Shown: in pieces, positions 8,271 to 17,113 of the stretch | Numbering within the stretch: the first letter of the stretch is position 1 | How the letters are laid out: the number at the start of each line of letters is the position of its first letter | Assembly: GCA_018267365.1 (NCBI GenBank) | Contig: JAFDYQ010000001.1 | Location: forward strand, 279,401-343,400 | From: Bacteroidota bacterium | GTDB lineage: Bacteria; Bacteroidota; Bacteroidia; Chitinophagales; LD1 | DNA length: 64,000 nt | Reading direction: 5' to 3' | Made by a program: the position numbers and the translations under genes | Notes under the pieces: generated by a model | What the model was told of the DNA's origin: nothing | Seen by the model: the letters and a program-made list of their open reading frames with translations, nothing else | The model's database searches: none

Positions 8271-8278
8271 CAAAAATA
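8271..8278 (-). promoter_or_regulatory. -7 promoter box of acyl-CoA dehydrogenase gene
   Basis: Read on the minus strand this is TATTTTTG, an exact match to the Bacteroidota -7 consensus TAnnTTTG, placed 30 bases before the ATG at 8240. No clear -33 TTTG was found. Confidence 0.5.
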
Positions 8279-8360
8279 GACTGCGCGGGAGTCGTCCGGG
8301 CGGCCTACTTCACCTCATTGCTTGAAGTCTCATGGACCTGCTGCCACCAGCGTGACCACC

Positions 8361-8437
8361 TATCTGCCTTCAGGTTCCTTCCTCCCCAGAAGGAGAGAAA
8401 AGAACCTGAAGTCTGCAAATCAGTTTTATATGCCCGT
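8361..8437. repeat. Dispersed hairpin repeat, copy 1
   Basis: This element carries CAGGTTC and GAACCTG arms around a C/T-rich and A/G-rich centre, then AATCAGTTTTATATGC. A related copy with the same outer blocks (ATCTGCCTTC, AGAACCT, AATCAGTTTTGTATGC) is at 56332-56410, where different bases keep the hairpin paired. It lies between a gene start and a gene end and is non-coding. Confidence 0.5.
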
Positions 8438-8475
8438 GTATGGTAAGAGAAGGAAACAGTCCTCTACGAGGCGGC

Positions 8476-9912
8476 CTACTTCTGTATAGTGATGCGGCTC
8501 ACTTTATTGAGGCCGTTCTCGTCAGTGACGCGGATCATATAGACACCGGTGGTGAGGGCATCTGTGGTGATCGTATTGACACCGGTATTAAGCGTGCTGG
8601 TAGATACCAGGCGGCCCATAGCATCATAGATAGATGCGGATGCAAACTCACCTGCGCGGTACAACTCTATAGTGAAGCGGTCGTGCGCAGGGCTAGGGTA
8701 GACTGACACGATGGCTGCATTGTCAACATCAGCTATGCCGGTAGAGCAATCTATCCTTCTATATCTATCAAAGAAGAATTTGGCATTTAGAATAGAATAT
8801 TGTGCGCAGGGTACGTGATCCAGGTCAGGATTGACATCCATAGTGTCGCAGTCTGCGCAGCCGTTTTGCCTCATTTTATTGATCGCTACGCAGGAATTCT
8901 GATAGGGTACATAGGTATCACCTTTGCAGAAAAATATCCTGGTAGGTGCTCGTGGTGCCCAGTCGTAGTCATCGTTATCCCGCAGGGCTACGCGCATGGC
9001 GGAGTTTGGATTATTGACAAAGGTGTCCAGCTCGGCACGGGTGAATACACGCTTAGGGATATTGGGCATGGCATTATTCAGGTCATTGGTACCATGTGTG
9101 CCATCCAGCAGTAGTGGCAAGATAGAATCATACGGATGTACAAAGGCCTGAGAGAAAGAATCGCAGAGGTGGTAGATAGGATTCCAGGATACGACGAGGA
9201 AAGCCAGATAGGCCGGCTGAGAGTAGGGCGTATCGGTCAGCATCCTATTGATCATGACACCTGACATATCATAGGCCCCTGACATAGGCACGGCGGCGGT
9301 GACGGTCATCTCGCCCTGCAGCTGCTGCTCTATAGCCCTGTGTGTGGCCATGCAGGCGTGGCCGCCCTCAGAGTAGCCCATGAGGAAGAGCTGGCCGTTT
9401 TGGCGGATGCCTGCGGAGTCGCAAAACTCGCGTGCAGATCGCAGCATATCTATAGAGGCGCTGGCTTCTGTCTGCGCGTGCTGATAAGGATGTATGCCGG
9501 GACCATCTCCCAGTCCCAGGTAGTCGGGCTCGACTACTATGTACCCGACTGATGCCATTACCATCCCGATCATCGGCTCCTGGCCATTGAGATAGGATGG
9601 TGCATCATGCTTGGCTGTGACCGTGCCATGCTCATAGGCTGCGAGAGGAAAGCGGCAAGTAGTATTGTGAGGCACAGCCAGCATACCGGAGGCAGTGATA
9701 GCCGTACTATCATAGTTGACTGTATTGTATATGATCCTGTATACATCGATATCATAGGCAGTGCCCAGCACTGCAGGTATACCATTGGCACTGAGTATAG
9801 AGTCCAGTTGCACTTTAGTATATGAACGAAGGAAGATCCGATTGACGATTCTCTGAGAATAGACGGAGGAAAAAGCGATCAGGAGAAAAACCGAAAGTAT
9901 GATCTTTTTCAT
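8476..9912 (-). CDS. Secreted lipase-like alpha/beta hydrolase with T9SS type A sorting domain
   Basis: A 478-residue secreted hydrolase. Residues 1-19 are a signal peptide (ending SVYSQ). The catalytic domain (about 40-380) has the fungal-type secretory lipase layout, with the nucleophile elbow GYSEGGHA near residue 179 and a conserved EPDYLGLG segment near residue 132. The last 75 residues, starting at VYPSPAHDRFTI, form a type IX secretion C-terminal sorting domain with YDAMGRLV and GVYMIRV motifs, so the protein is expected to cross the outer membrane and be anchored or released. Substrate is unknown; esters or lipids are likely. Convergent or divergent neighbours suggest a single-gene unit. 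Confidence 0.85.
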   Translation of the reverse strand: MKKIILSVFLLIAFSSVYSQRIVNRIFLRSYTKVQLDSILSANGIPAVLGTAYDIDVYRIIYNTVNYDSTAITASGMLAVPHNTTCRFPLAAYEHGTVTAKHDAPSYLNGQEPMIGMVMASVGYIVVEPDYLGLGDGPGIHPYQHAQTEASASIDMLRSAREFCDSAGIRQNGQLFLMGYSEGGHACMATHRAIEQQLQGEMTVTAAVPMSGAYDMSGVMINRMLTDTPYSQPAYLAFLVVSWNPIYHLCDSFSQAFVHPYDSILPLLLDGTHGTNDLNNAMPNIPKRVFTRAELDTFVNNPNSAMRVALRDNDDYDWAPRAPTRIFFCKGDTYVPYQNSCVAINKMRQNGCADCDTMDVNPDLDHVPCAQYSILNAKFFFDRYRRIDCSTGIADVDNAAIVSVYPSPAHDRFTIELYRAGEFASASIYDAMGRLVSTSTLNTGVNTITTDALTTGVYMIRVTDENGLNKVSRITIQK

Positions 9913-9997
9913 GGCAGATTTTTATGGACAGTTGATTTGCAGCCTTAATAATACTGGATTTTAAGGGAATGTTACGTTAAAAAGGCCCCTCGGAATG

Positions 9998-10795
9998 CTA
10001 TTTAGCTATTTGCCTCTGACGGAGAGCCTCATAGAGCAAAACGGCGGCACTCACGGAGACATTGAGCGAATCTATACGGCCCCGCATAGGTATCTTGATG
10101 TGCTGTGAGGCGGCCTGCATCCAGAGTGGCGAGAGGCCTGAGGCTTCATCTCCTACTACGATAGCTGTGGCGGCGGTGAAGTCTTTTTGATAGTGCGCCT
10201 CAGTGGCTGTCAGCTCTGCTGCATACGAAGTAATGTGCCGCTCTGCGAGAAATGCGATCACATCTTCCGATGAGGCAACGGCTATCTGATTGGTAAAGAC
10301 AGTCCCGACACTGGAGCGGATGGCATTGGGGTTATAAACATCCGTTTTAGTATCGCATACGATCACCGCATCTACGCCAGCCGCATCGCAGGTGCGGAGC
10401 ATCGCGCCAAGATTGCCCGGTTTCTCTACTCCTTCTATCACCAGAATAAGAGGATCAGCCGGTAGCCTCAGATCTTCGAGCGTATGGGTACGTGGCCTGG
10501 CCAGCGCTATGACGCCCTCCGTAGTGCCCCTGTAGGCCACAGATCCATACACCTCTGCGGTGATCTGAAAGATCTCGGTACCATCCAGCTTACACTTAGC
10601 GAGATTATATTCCTCTGTTTCTTTTAGCAGCTCCTCACAAACATATAGCTGGTATATCTCGTATCCAGCCTCATCTGCCAGGCAAAGCTCCCTCATGCCC
10701 TCCAATGGGAATACACCCTGCTCTCTACGCTCAGCGGCTTTGTCGAGCTTTTTGAGCACTTTGATACGGGGATTTTGAGGACTGGTGATGAGCAT
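9998..10795 (-). CDS. SpoU/TrmH family 2'-O-ribose RNA methyltransferase
   Basis: A SAM-dependent 2'-O-methyltransferase of the SpoU class, acting on rRNA or tRNA. The 265-residue protein has a short N-terminal substrate-binding domain (SPQNPRIKVLKKL) and the knotted catalytic domain with its three motifs: EGVEKPGNLGAMLRT near residue 118, VVGDEASGL near residue 209, and IPMRGRIDSLNVSVSAAV near residue 231. The ATG at 10795 was chosen because SPQNPxIK is the usual N-terminus; the frame stays open for 44 unlikely codons upstream that would run into nadD. It is divergent from nadD across 67 bases. The target nucleotide is not deducible. Confidence 0.9.
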   Translation of the reverse strand: MLITSPQNPRIKVLKKLDKAAERREQGVFPLEGMRELCLADEAGYEIYQLYVCEELLKETEEYNLAKCKLDGTEIFQITAEVYGSVAYRGTTEGVIALARPRTHTLEDLRLPADPLILVIEGVEKPGNLGAMLRTCDAAGVDAVIVCDTKTDVYNPNAIRSSVGTVFTNQIAVASSEDVIAFLAERHITSYAAELTATEAHYQKDFTAATAIVVGDEASGLSPLWMQAASQHIKIPMRGRIDSLNVSVSAAVLLYEALRQRQIAK

Positions 10796-10862
10796 GACCG
10801 AAACAGATAAAGTTGAAAATTGAAAATTATAATTGAATTTAGTAGCAGATAAACGTCTGATA

Positions 10863-11438
10863 GTGAAAATAGGCCTCTTTTTCGGTTCCTTCAATCCGGT
10901 ACACACCGGCCACCTGATCATAGCCAACTATATCCGCGAAACAACTGAACTGGATAAAATATGGCTGGTGGTCTCGCCACAAAATCCATTCAAAGAAAAA
11001 CAGAGCCTGCTGAATGAATATGACCGGCTGCACCTGCTGCGACTGGCTATAGAGGGCAATGATGGCCTGCTGGCATCAGATATCGAGTTTAAACTGCCTA
11101 AGCCATCCTACACCATAGATACGCTGACGCACCTGAAGGAGAAGTACCCGGCGTATGCGTTTAGCCTGATCATGGGGGGCGATAATCTGGCCTCGCTGCA
11201 CAAGTGGAAGAACTACGAGCTGATACTCAATCACCACGACATCTACGTGTATAAGAGACCTGCTGCGGGAGAAAATCCATTTTCAGACCGGTCATCGGTA
11301 CACCTGCTCGATGTACCGATGCTGGACATCTCGGCGACCTTTATCCGCGAACACATTCAGAAAGGTCACTCCATGCAGTACTTCCTGCCCGACAAAGTAT
11401 GGGAATACATCCGTGACTATAACCTCTATAAATCCTGA
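10863..11438 (+). CDS. nadD: Nicotinate-nucleotide adenylyltransferase
   Basis: Transfers AMP from ATP to nicotinate mononucleotide in NAD biosynthesis. The 191-residue protein shows the nucleotidyltransferase signature GSFNPVHTGH (HxGH at residues 14-17) and the C-terminal ISATFIREHI (ISxTxxR) motif; length is normal. The GTG at 10863 is chosen because the family begins MKIGLFFGSF directly there; an upstream in-frame TTG at 10833 would add ten unlikely residues. The stop codon overlaps the ATG of the next gene (TGATG), so the two are probably translated from one mRNA. Confidence 0.94.
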   Translation: MKIGLFFGSFNPVHTGHLIIANYIRETTELDKIWLVVSPQNPFKEKQSLLNEYDRLHLLRLAIEGNDGLLASDIEFKLPKPSYTIDTLTHLKEKYPAYAFSLIMGGDNLASLHKWKNYELILNHHDIYVYKRPAAGENPFSDRSSVHLLDVPMLDISATFIREHIQKGHSMQYFLPDKVWEYIRDYNLYKS

Positions 11439-13288
11439 TGCGCATGCTCAGGTACCTGGTCAGGCTCTTTGTGCTGCTGCTATTCATATTTGCCATCAGC
11501 CGTATTATATTTCTGGTAGCTGCACATAATGCCTTTGCGGCAGAAAGCTGGCAGACGATACTTGCATCCTTTTACTATGGACTCAAGACGGATGTTTCTG
11601 CTGCCTGCTATATCCTGCTCCTGCCTGCGCTGCTGGCGGGTATTGAGCTAATATGGGAGTCTTCTCTTTTGTACTACCTCCGGCTGTACTATATATGGCT
11701 CGTCATCTTTGTCAATGCGCTGGTAACCTCTTCAGAGGTGGGCCTCTATCCGGAGTGGGGCACCAAGATGAACTATAAGGCGCTGCTGTATCTACAGCAC
11801 CCCTCTGAGATATTTCATACGGCCTCGGTATATCTGCTGGCAGGCTTTGTAGTGCTGACCCTGATACAATGGATATTTGGGCGCATCCTTTATCGCGCTA
11901 TAGTGGCTCCATCGGATACGGTGAGACGGAAGCCACTGGCAGCTATCCTGATAGTGCCTGTGGCAGGGCTACTCTTTATCGGTATCAGGGGTGGTGTGCA
12001 GGAGATACCTATGTCTGCAGGTGACTCATACTATACTGCCAATCCTGCACTGAACTGGGCAGCTGTCAATTCACTCTGGAACCTCGGCCAAAGCGTACTG
12101 GCGGGCAGGCAGTATGGCCGTGTCAATCCATATAAACTAATGCCGGAAGCGGAGGCAGAGAGAATAGTAAATGAAATGCAGGTATGCCCGAATGATACAT
12201 CAGCTCCTATCCTCACTACGCGCAGGCCTAATATCGTTTTGATCGTATTTGAAGGGTGGTCGGCTGAGCTGATATCATCTATATCGGGCAATATGGAGCA
12301 CTCCTGCACGCCGCACTTTGACCAGCTGGCTGCATCGGGTCTGTTGTTTACCAACTGCCTGGCATCGGGTGAGCGGTCAGATCAGGGGCTGACAGCTATA
12401 CTGTCCGGGTTTCCGGCCTTGCCGCTTTCGTCTATCGCCAACTATACAGCAAAGGTAGACAGGCTGCCATCGCTCCTACAACCATTTAAAAAAGAGGGCT
12501 ACAGTTCGCTCTTCCTATTTGGCGGGCAGCTGAGCTATGGCAATCTGAATACGCTGATCTATCACAATGGATTTGACAAGGTGATAGAGGAGAAAAATAT
12601 AGACCCGCAGCTATACCGTGGCCGGCTGGGGGTGCATGACCAGCATACATTTGAGGTATTGCGTAAAGAGCTGAATACGATGCACCAGCCTTTCTTTGCT
12701 GGCTTCTTTACACAGAGTACGCACTTCAGCTATGACTATCCGGGTGTCAAGAAAACACTATCATGGGCCGGCGGTGAAAGTGACTACGCGAACTCTCTGA
12801 TGTATGCCGATAGCTGCCTGGGAGATTTTATAGATAAAGCAAAAAGAGAGCCGTGGTTTAGCCATACGCTATTTATCCTCGTAGCAGATCACAGCCATGT
12901 GGTGCCCTGGTGCGATGATCACCGCACGGCGGCTATGCACCATATCCCGCTGCTACTGTATGGAGATGTCTTGGCGGATGCGTACAGAAGCAAGCGTATA
13001 GTGTCCATCGTCTCGCAGCAGGATATACCAGCTACGCTGCTGACGCAGACGGGCCACGCACATAGCGAGTATACATGGAGCCGCGACATGCTATCATCCT
13101 GTAGCAGTCATTTTGCGTATTGGACCTTTACAGAAGGGATGGGCTTTACGACAGATAGCAGTGAGCTAGTGTATGATCTGGCTGGGAGGAAAACTATCAG
13201 CAGTCATTGCAATGACGATAGTGCCTTAGTGAAAAAAAAGGCTTTCTCCTATATACAGATGGTGATGGAGGATTTTCTGAGGAAGTGA
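11438..13288 (+). CDS. LTA synthase/MdoB-like sulfatase-family phosphotransferase
   Basis: A 616-residue inner-membrane protein of the LtaS/MdoB group of the alkaline phosphatase superfamily, whose members transfer phosphoglycerol or phosphoethanolamine to envelope glycans or lipids. Four to five hydrophobic segments fill residues 1-190. The extracytoplasmic catalytic domain begins at NIVLIVFEGWS near residue 265 (metal-binding Glu). ASGERSDQG near residue 308 is the probable nucleophile region (Ser in place of LtaS Thr). FILVADHSHVVP near residue 485 carries a metal-ligand Asp-His pair. The substrate in a Gram-negative host is unknown. Its ATG overlaps the nadD stop by one base and its stop abuts that of the convergent M28 gene. 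Confidence 0.85.
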   Translation: MRMLRYLVRLFVLLLFIFAISRIIFLVAAHNAFAAESWQTILASFYYGLKTDVSAACYILLLPALLAGIELIWESSLLYYLRLYYIWLVIFVNALVTSSEVGLYPEWGTKMNYKALLYLQHPSEIFHTASVYLLAGFVVLTLIQWIFGRILYRAIVAPSDTVRRKPLAAILIVPVAGLLFIGIRGGVQEIPMSAGDSYYTANPALNWAAVNSLWNLGQSVLAGRQYGRVNPYKLMPEAEAERIVNEMQVCPNDTSAPILTTRRPNIVLIVFEGWSAELISSISGNMEHSCTPHFDQLAASGLLFTNCLASGERSDQGLTAILSGFPALPLSSIANYTAKVDRLPSLLQPFKKEGYSSLFLFGGQLSYGNLNTLIYHNGFDKVIEEKNIDPQLYRGRLGVHDQHTFEVLRKELNTMHQPFFAGFFTQSTHFSYDYPGVKKTLSWAGGESDYANSLMYADSCLGDFIDKAKREPWFSHTLFILVADHSHVVPWCDDHRTAAMHHIPLLLYGDVLADAYRSKRIVSIVSQQDIPATLLTQTGHAHSEYTWSRDMLSSCSSHFAYWTFTEGMGFTTDSSELVYDLAGRKTISSHCNDDSALVKKKAFSYIQMVMEDFLRK

Positions 13289-14296
13289 TCACCCTTTTGC
13301 CTTTTTCTCACTATCGTACTGATAGATCACCTGGATCATCACCTTGCCTACGTAGCCGAGGGTGTTTTTGCTGATGAGGTCTATGTTGTCTTTGTGCGTG
13401 TGGTGATGGTGGCCGAAACCGTCCTCGCCGTAGCGGATCACATCTATGGTAGGGATATGCAGGATCTGATTGACATAGTAGTGATCATCTGTGACCTGGC
13501 CGAAGATGCGATTGACAAAGAGGCTGCTGTAGCCCAGGCGCTCAGCAGTGTGCCATACATACTGGCTGACCCAGTCGGCCATGGTAGCAGATACGCCCTC
13601 TCTCGGGAATGCCGCATCAGCTGTACCGACCATATCCAGATTGATACCAAAGTCTGCGCGATAGCCGGGTACGTGAGGATGGGAGGCCCAATACTGCGAG
13701 CCGAGGCACCAGGAGTTTTGCATCTTAGGTAGCTTGCTATCGTCCGGCTGGCCGTAGTCCTCGCTATCAAAGAGGATGATATCTACGCCTATCTCCGGCC
13801 GCTGCTGATGGATAGTGCGGGCGATCTCCATGGCTACAGCGGTGCTGCTGCCGCCATCGTCTGCACCATTGATAGGTTTGTCGCGGTCTTGGTCATCCTC
13901 ATCTGCTATGGGGCGTGTATCCCAGTGGGAACTAATAAAAATACGTGTGGTAGCCTTAGGGTTGAAAGATGCAATAATATTAGTAGACTTCATCTTCAGG
14001 CCATCAAAAGCAGTGGCGGTATATTTCTGAATATAAACCGTATCGGCCCAGCCTTGTAGCTTGTGTGCTATCCAAGAGGCACATTTGTCGTGAGCCGCAG
14101 AGTTGGGTGTGCGCGGGCCGAAGTCTACCTGAGCCTGCACGTAGCTATAGGCAGAGTCTGCGTTGAAGGCTGGCACACTGACCAGTGCCGGCTCCTGTGG
14201 GGGCGCAGGTGTACCGGCTGCGTCTTCATTAGCCTTAGGATTATTACACGATGCAAGAAGCAAGGCGAGCACAGCAGTGATGCAAAGTTTATTCAT
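13289..14296 (-). CDS. M28 family peptidase lipoprotein, glutaminyl cyclase-like
   Basis: A 335-residue zinc-dependent M28 family protein. It starts MNKLCITAVLALLLASCNN, a lipoprotein signal with lipobox LLASC, so it is likely anchored in the outer membrane or facing the periplasm. Metal ligands typical of M28 are visible: SHWDTRP (His), INGADDGGS (Asp), DSEDYG (Glu/Asp) and a late HHHHTHKD cluster. The layout matches the glutaminyl-peptide cyclotransferase-like branch rather than classical aminopeptidases, but the activity cannot be settled. The ATG at 14296 is preferred to one nine codons upstream because the lipoprotein signal starts there. Its stop codon sits back to back with the preceding gene's stop (TGATCA). 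Confidence 0.87.
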   Translation of the reverse strand: MNKLCITAVLALLLASCNNPKANEDAAGTPAPPQEPALVSVPAFNADSAYSYVQAQVDFGPRTPNSAAHDKCASWIAHKLQGWADTVYIQKYTATAFDGLKMKSTNIIASFNPKATTRIFISSHWDTRPIADEDDQDRDKPINGADDGGSSTAVAMEIARTIHQQRPEIGVDIILFDSEDYGQPDDSKLPKMQNSWCLGSQYWASHPHVPGYRADFGINLDMVGTADAAFPREGVSATMADWVSQYVWHTAERLGYSSLFVNRIFGQVTDDHYYVNQILHIPTIDVIRYGEDGFGHHHHTHKDNIDLISKNTLGYVGKVMIQVIYQYDSEKKAKG

Positions 14297-14360
14297 GTAG
14301 CTTTCGGGCTTTAGCTTTATCAATTTTTAATGACCATCTGAAACTTTACATCACGATAGC

Positions 14361-14425
14361 TTGAACCGCCAAGAACGCTAGGGCATTTTATCTATTCTCC
14401 GCGTTCTTAGCGTTCTCCGCGGTTA
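14361..14425. repeat. Imperfect 20-bp inverted repeat
   Basis: TTGAACCGCCAAGAACGCTA is matched 28 bases later by TAGCGTTCTCCGCGGTTAA, giving a long imperfect hairpin between cysS and the M28 peptidase gene. Its centre contains GCGTTCTTAG, which can also pair with the left arm. It resembles small dispersed palindromes of this phylum; a short related stretch (TTGAACCGCGAA) occurs near 23067. Confidence 0.5.
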
Positions 14426-14460
14426 ATTATTCGCTATGGTACAAAGTTCCAGATATGCAG

Positions 14461-15954
14461 TTAGTTTTTGCTCCAGGTAGTTCCTTCTTTACCATCTTTC
14501 ACCTGTATGCTGAGCCGGAGCAGGGCATCGCGAATTTTGTCCGATGTGGCAAAGTCCTTCTTGTCACGGGCATCTTTGCGCAGAGACAGGATCAGGTCCA
14601 TCAGGCCTTCCGCTGTATTGTCATCCTGAGCGTCTGCCTTGTCTATGGCCAGTATATCACGGACGAAGGCTATAAAAGTATCTTTCAACCTTTTGAACGT
14701 AGCCTCGTCAATACTGCTGATCGCGATATGGCCTTCCTTGAAGGAGTTTATCTTCTTGCTCATCTCAAAGAGGATGGCTGTGACCTCAGCCGTATTGAAG
14801 TCATCATTCATTTTGTCATAGATCTGCTCGCACAGGTCATTGACCTCTTTGTCCTCGGCTTCGCTCCCGGTGCCCTGGCCGGCAGTGTAAACTAACGCTT
14901 GTAAGTTTTCGTACGCATTCATAAGCTTGGCGTATCCCTTCTCGGCAGCCTGCAGGGCTTCATTGGAGAAATCAAGTGTAGAGCGGTAGTGGCTCTGCAT
15001 CATAAAGAACTTGACCGCCATGGGTGCATAGGCTTTATCCAGCATCTTGTGCGCTCCGGCGAAAAGCTCTTTTGGCAGGAAAGAATTTCCTTTGGATTTG
15101 CTCATTTTCTCGCCGTTCACGGTGAGCATATTGGCGTGCATCCAGTAGCGTACGGGATTGACACCATCGGCGCCTACGCCCTGTGCTATCTCACACTCGT
15201 GGTGCGGGAACTTCAGATCCATACCACCGCCGTGTATGTCAAACTGCTGGCCCAGGTACTTGCCACTCATGGCAGAGCACTCCAGGTGCCAGCCCGGGCA
15301 GCCATCTCCCCATGGAGAAGGCCACTTCTGCAGGGCATTGTCCGGTGTCTTGATCCAGAGGGCAAAGTCGTAAGAATTTTTCTTGTCGCCGGTGCCAGAC
15401 AGCTCACGTGTCACCTCCATCAGATCATCTACATTGCGACCGCTGAGCTGGCCATACGGATGCGTCTCCATATACTTCTTGACATCAAAGTACACGGAGC
15501 CATTCACCTCGTAGGCATAGCCATTGGCCAGTATGCGCTTCACCATCTCGATCTGCTCTACTATGTGGCCGGTAGCGGTCGGCTCTATACTGGGAGGCAT
15601 CAGATTAAATATATCACACACTTCATGGAAACTGGTCGTATACTTCTGCACGATCTCCATGGGCTCGAGCTGCTCCAGCTTGGCGCGCACTTCGATCTTG
15701 CTCTCTCCGGCATCTGCATCATCTGTCAGGTGGCCGGCATCGGTGATATTGCGCACATAGCGTACTTTGTATCCGATATGCGTGAGGTAGCGATAGACTA
15801 CGTCAAAGGTTGTAAAGCTTCTCAGGTTGCCGAGGTGCACTTCATTATATACAGTCGGGCCGCAGGCGTAGAGGCCTACGAAAGGCGGATTTAAGGGTTG
15901 AAAAACTTCCTTCTCCCTGCTCAGGGTATTATAGATCTTCAGAGTTGATGGCAT
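14461..15954 (-). CDS. cysS: Cysteinyl-tRNA synthetase
   Basis: Charges tRNA-Cys with cysteine. The class I signatures are present: a zinc-ligand cysteine in YACGPTVYN, the HxGN motif as VHLGNLRS near residue 40, WHLECSAMS, HGGGMDLKFPHHECEIAQ near residue 235 (zinc and tRNA-proximal region), and KMSKSKGN near residue 284. The protein has 497 residues, normal length. The start at 15954 was chosen over an ATG three codons upstream because a TATATTTG -7 box occupies 15961-15968 and overlaps the upper codon. That leaves only six bases between box and ATG, so the mRNA may be leaderless. Confidence 0.96.
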   Translation of the reverse strand: MPSTLKIYNTLSREKEVFQPLNPPFVGLYACGPTVYNEVHLGNLRSFTTFDVVYRYLTHIGYKVRYVRNITDAGHLTDDADAGESKIEVRAKLEQLEPMEIVQKYTTSFHEVCDIFNLMPPSIEPTATGHIVEQIEMVKRILANGYAYEVNGSVYFDVKKYMETHPYGQLSGRNVDDLMEVTRELSGTGDKKNSYDFALWIKTPDNALQKWPSPWGDGCPGWHLECSAMSGKYLGQQFDIHGGGMDLKFPHHECEIAQGVGADGVNPVRYWMHANMLTVNGEKMSKSKGNSFLPKELFAGAHKMLDKAYAPMAVKFFMMQSHYRSTLDFSNEALQAAEKGYAKLMNAYENLQALVYTAGQGTGSEAEDKEVNDLCEQIYDKMNDDFNTAEVTAILFEMSKKINSFKEGHIAISSIDEATFKRLKDTFIAFVRDILAIDKADAQDDNTAEGLMDLILSLRKDARDKKDFATSDKIRDALLRLSIQVKDGKEGTTWSKN

Positions 15955-15960
15955 AGGCCT

Positions 15961-15968
15961 CAAATATA
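15961..15968 (-). promoter_or_regulatory. -7 promoter box of cysS
   Basis: The minus strand reads TATATTTG, an exact TAnnTTTG match, six bases before the chosen ATG. If used, transcription would begin at or within a few bases of the start codon. Confidence 0.5.
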
Positions 15969-15995
15969 GGAAAAGCGGCCCACGGCTCTAAATAC

Positions 15996-17099
15996 CTAAG
16001 GCTGTACCGGTAGTGACAGGGTGGTGACGATAGGATAATGATCTGACAGCCTGCGATGGATAGTCCTGCACGAGAGGATAGATATACCGGGATCTGTAAG
16101 CATAAAATCTATGCGGTAGACACCCAGCTTGGTAGCAAATGAGCTACCAAAACCTGCCCCTTTCTCTACAAATGCATCTTTCAGGCCCCGGCTGATCGTG
16201 TGGTAGGTGTAGGACACCGGAGCGTCATTAAAATCGCCGCAGAGGATCTTTGGCCCTTTATATTGACCAATGGCATCTTGTAGCATACGTGCCTGATGTG
16301 CGCGAGCTGATGTGGCACGCTTCATTTTGCCCAGTATATTTTTGAGCTTGTACCAGCTGGTACTTTGGTTTTCGCTCAGCTCCTCTATTGTGTCGTAGTC
16401 GTCATAACCCAGATGGATAGACTGCAGGTGGGTATTGTAGACCCTGAGCAGGCGGCCATCTACGCGCAAGTCCGCATACATGCATTGATTAGCCATAGAC
16501 CGACCTATCTGGACCAAGCCCTTATCTACTATCTCATAGCGAGAAAATATAGCCAGTCCCCACTGCATATGGTTTGTCTTGCTCCTAATCTCTTTGGGAT
16601 GATTCTTGTCAAATGTGATCCTCATATAGTGATGCTGATAGCCGAGGCTATCGCGCAGATACTCTGTGTCCCGAAATTCATTTTCATCCGTATAGTATTC
16701 CTGAAAACAAATGATGTCGGGGCTTTCTGTACGAATGAGCCGCATGATGGCAGACCTGGTATCCTTATTCCCAGACCAATTGTACAGGTCAAAGTTGCGG
16801 ACATTATAGCTCATTATCTTAATGCCCTGGGTCTCTTCTGATCCTAAATGAAAGGAGACTACTGTGTGTATAAAGGGCCATGCCAAGAAGATAGCAGCAA
16901 GGTTGACCCAGAAAATAAACATACGGGCTCCGGCAGAAATAAAAAGAAAAATAACGGCCAAGCCCGCTATGAAAGGAAATGCCAGACCCAAAAACTGCAA
17001 GGGCCAAAATACTGAGGGATCTATATAGCAAGCCAGGCAGGATGCGATCAGTCCTATGAGGACCAGAATATTGGCTATATAGAAAATCTTTTTGATCAC
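15996..17099 (-). CDS. Membrane-anchored endonuclease/exonuclease/phosphatase family protein
   Basis: A 367-residue EEP-superfamily (DNase I-like) hydrolase. Three hydrophobic segments cover residues 6-27, 32-53 and 57-85. The EEP domain follows with the expected metal and catalytic motifs: MSYNVRNFDLYNW, IICFQEYY (Glu), CGDFND and the terminal LSDHYPI (Asp-His). This membrane-anchored arrangement is common in Bacteroidota; the substrate (nucleic acid, phospholipid or phosphoinositide-like) cannot be told. It is 14 bases downstream of the epimerase gene on the same strand, so the two are probably cotranscribed. Confidence 0.85.
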   Translation of the reverse strand: MIKKIFYIANILVLIGLIASCLACYIDPSVFWPLQFLGLAFPFIAGLAVIFLFISAGARMFIFWVNLAAIFLAWPFIHTVVSFHLGSEETQGIKIMSYNVRNFDLYNWSGNKDTRSAIMRLIRTESPDIICFQEYYTDENEFRDTEYLRDSLGYQHHYMRITFDKNHPKEIRSKTNHMQWGLAIFSRYEIVDKGLVQIGRSMANQCMYADLRVDGRLLRVYNTHLQSIHLGYDDYDTIEELSENQSTSWYKLKNILGKMKRATSARAHQARMLQDAIGQYKGPKILCGDFNDAPVSYTYHTISRGLKDAFVEKGAGFGSSFATKLGVYRIDFMLTDPGISILSCRTIHRRLSDHYPIVTTLSLPVQP

Positions 17100-17113
17100 A
17101 GATACGGAGCTAT

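Noticed and set aside
14989..15894. 301-codon frame opposite cysS
   Set aside because: Antisense of conserved cysS motifs, with no recognisable domain.
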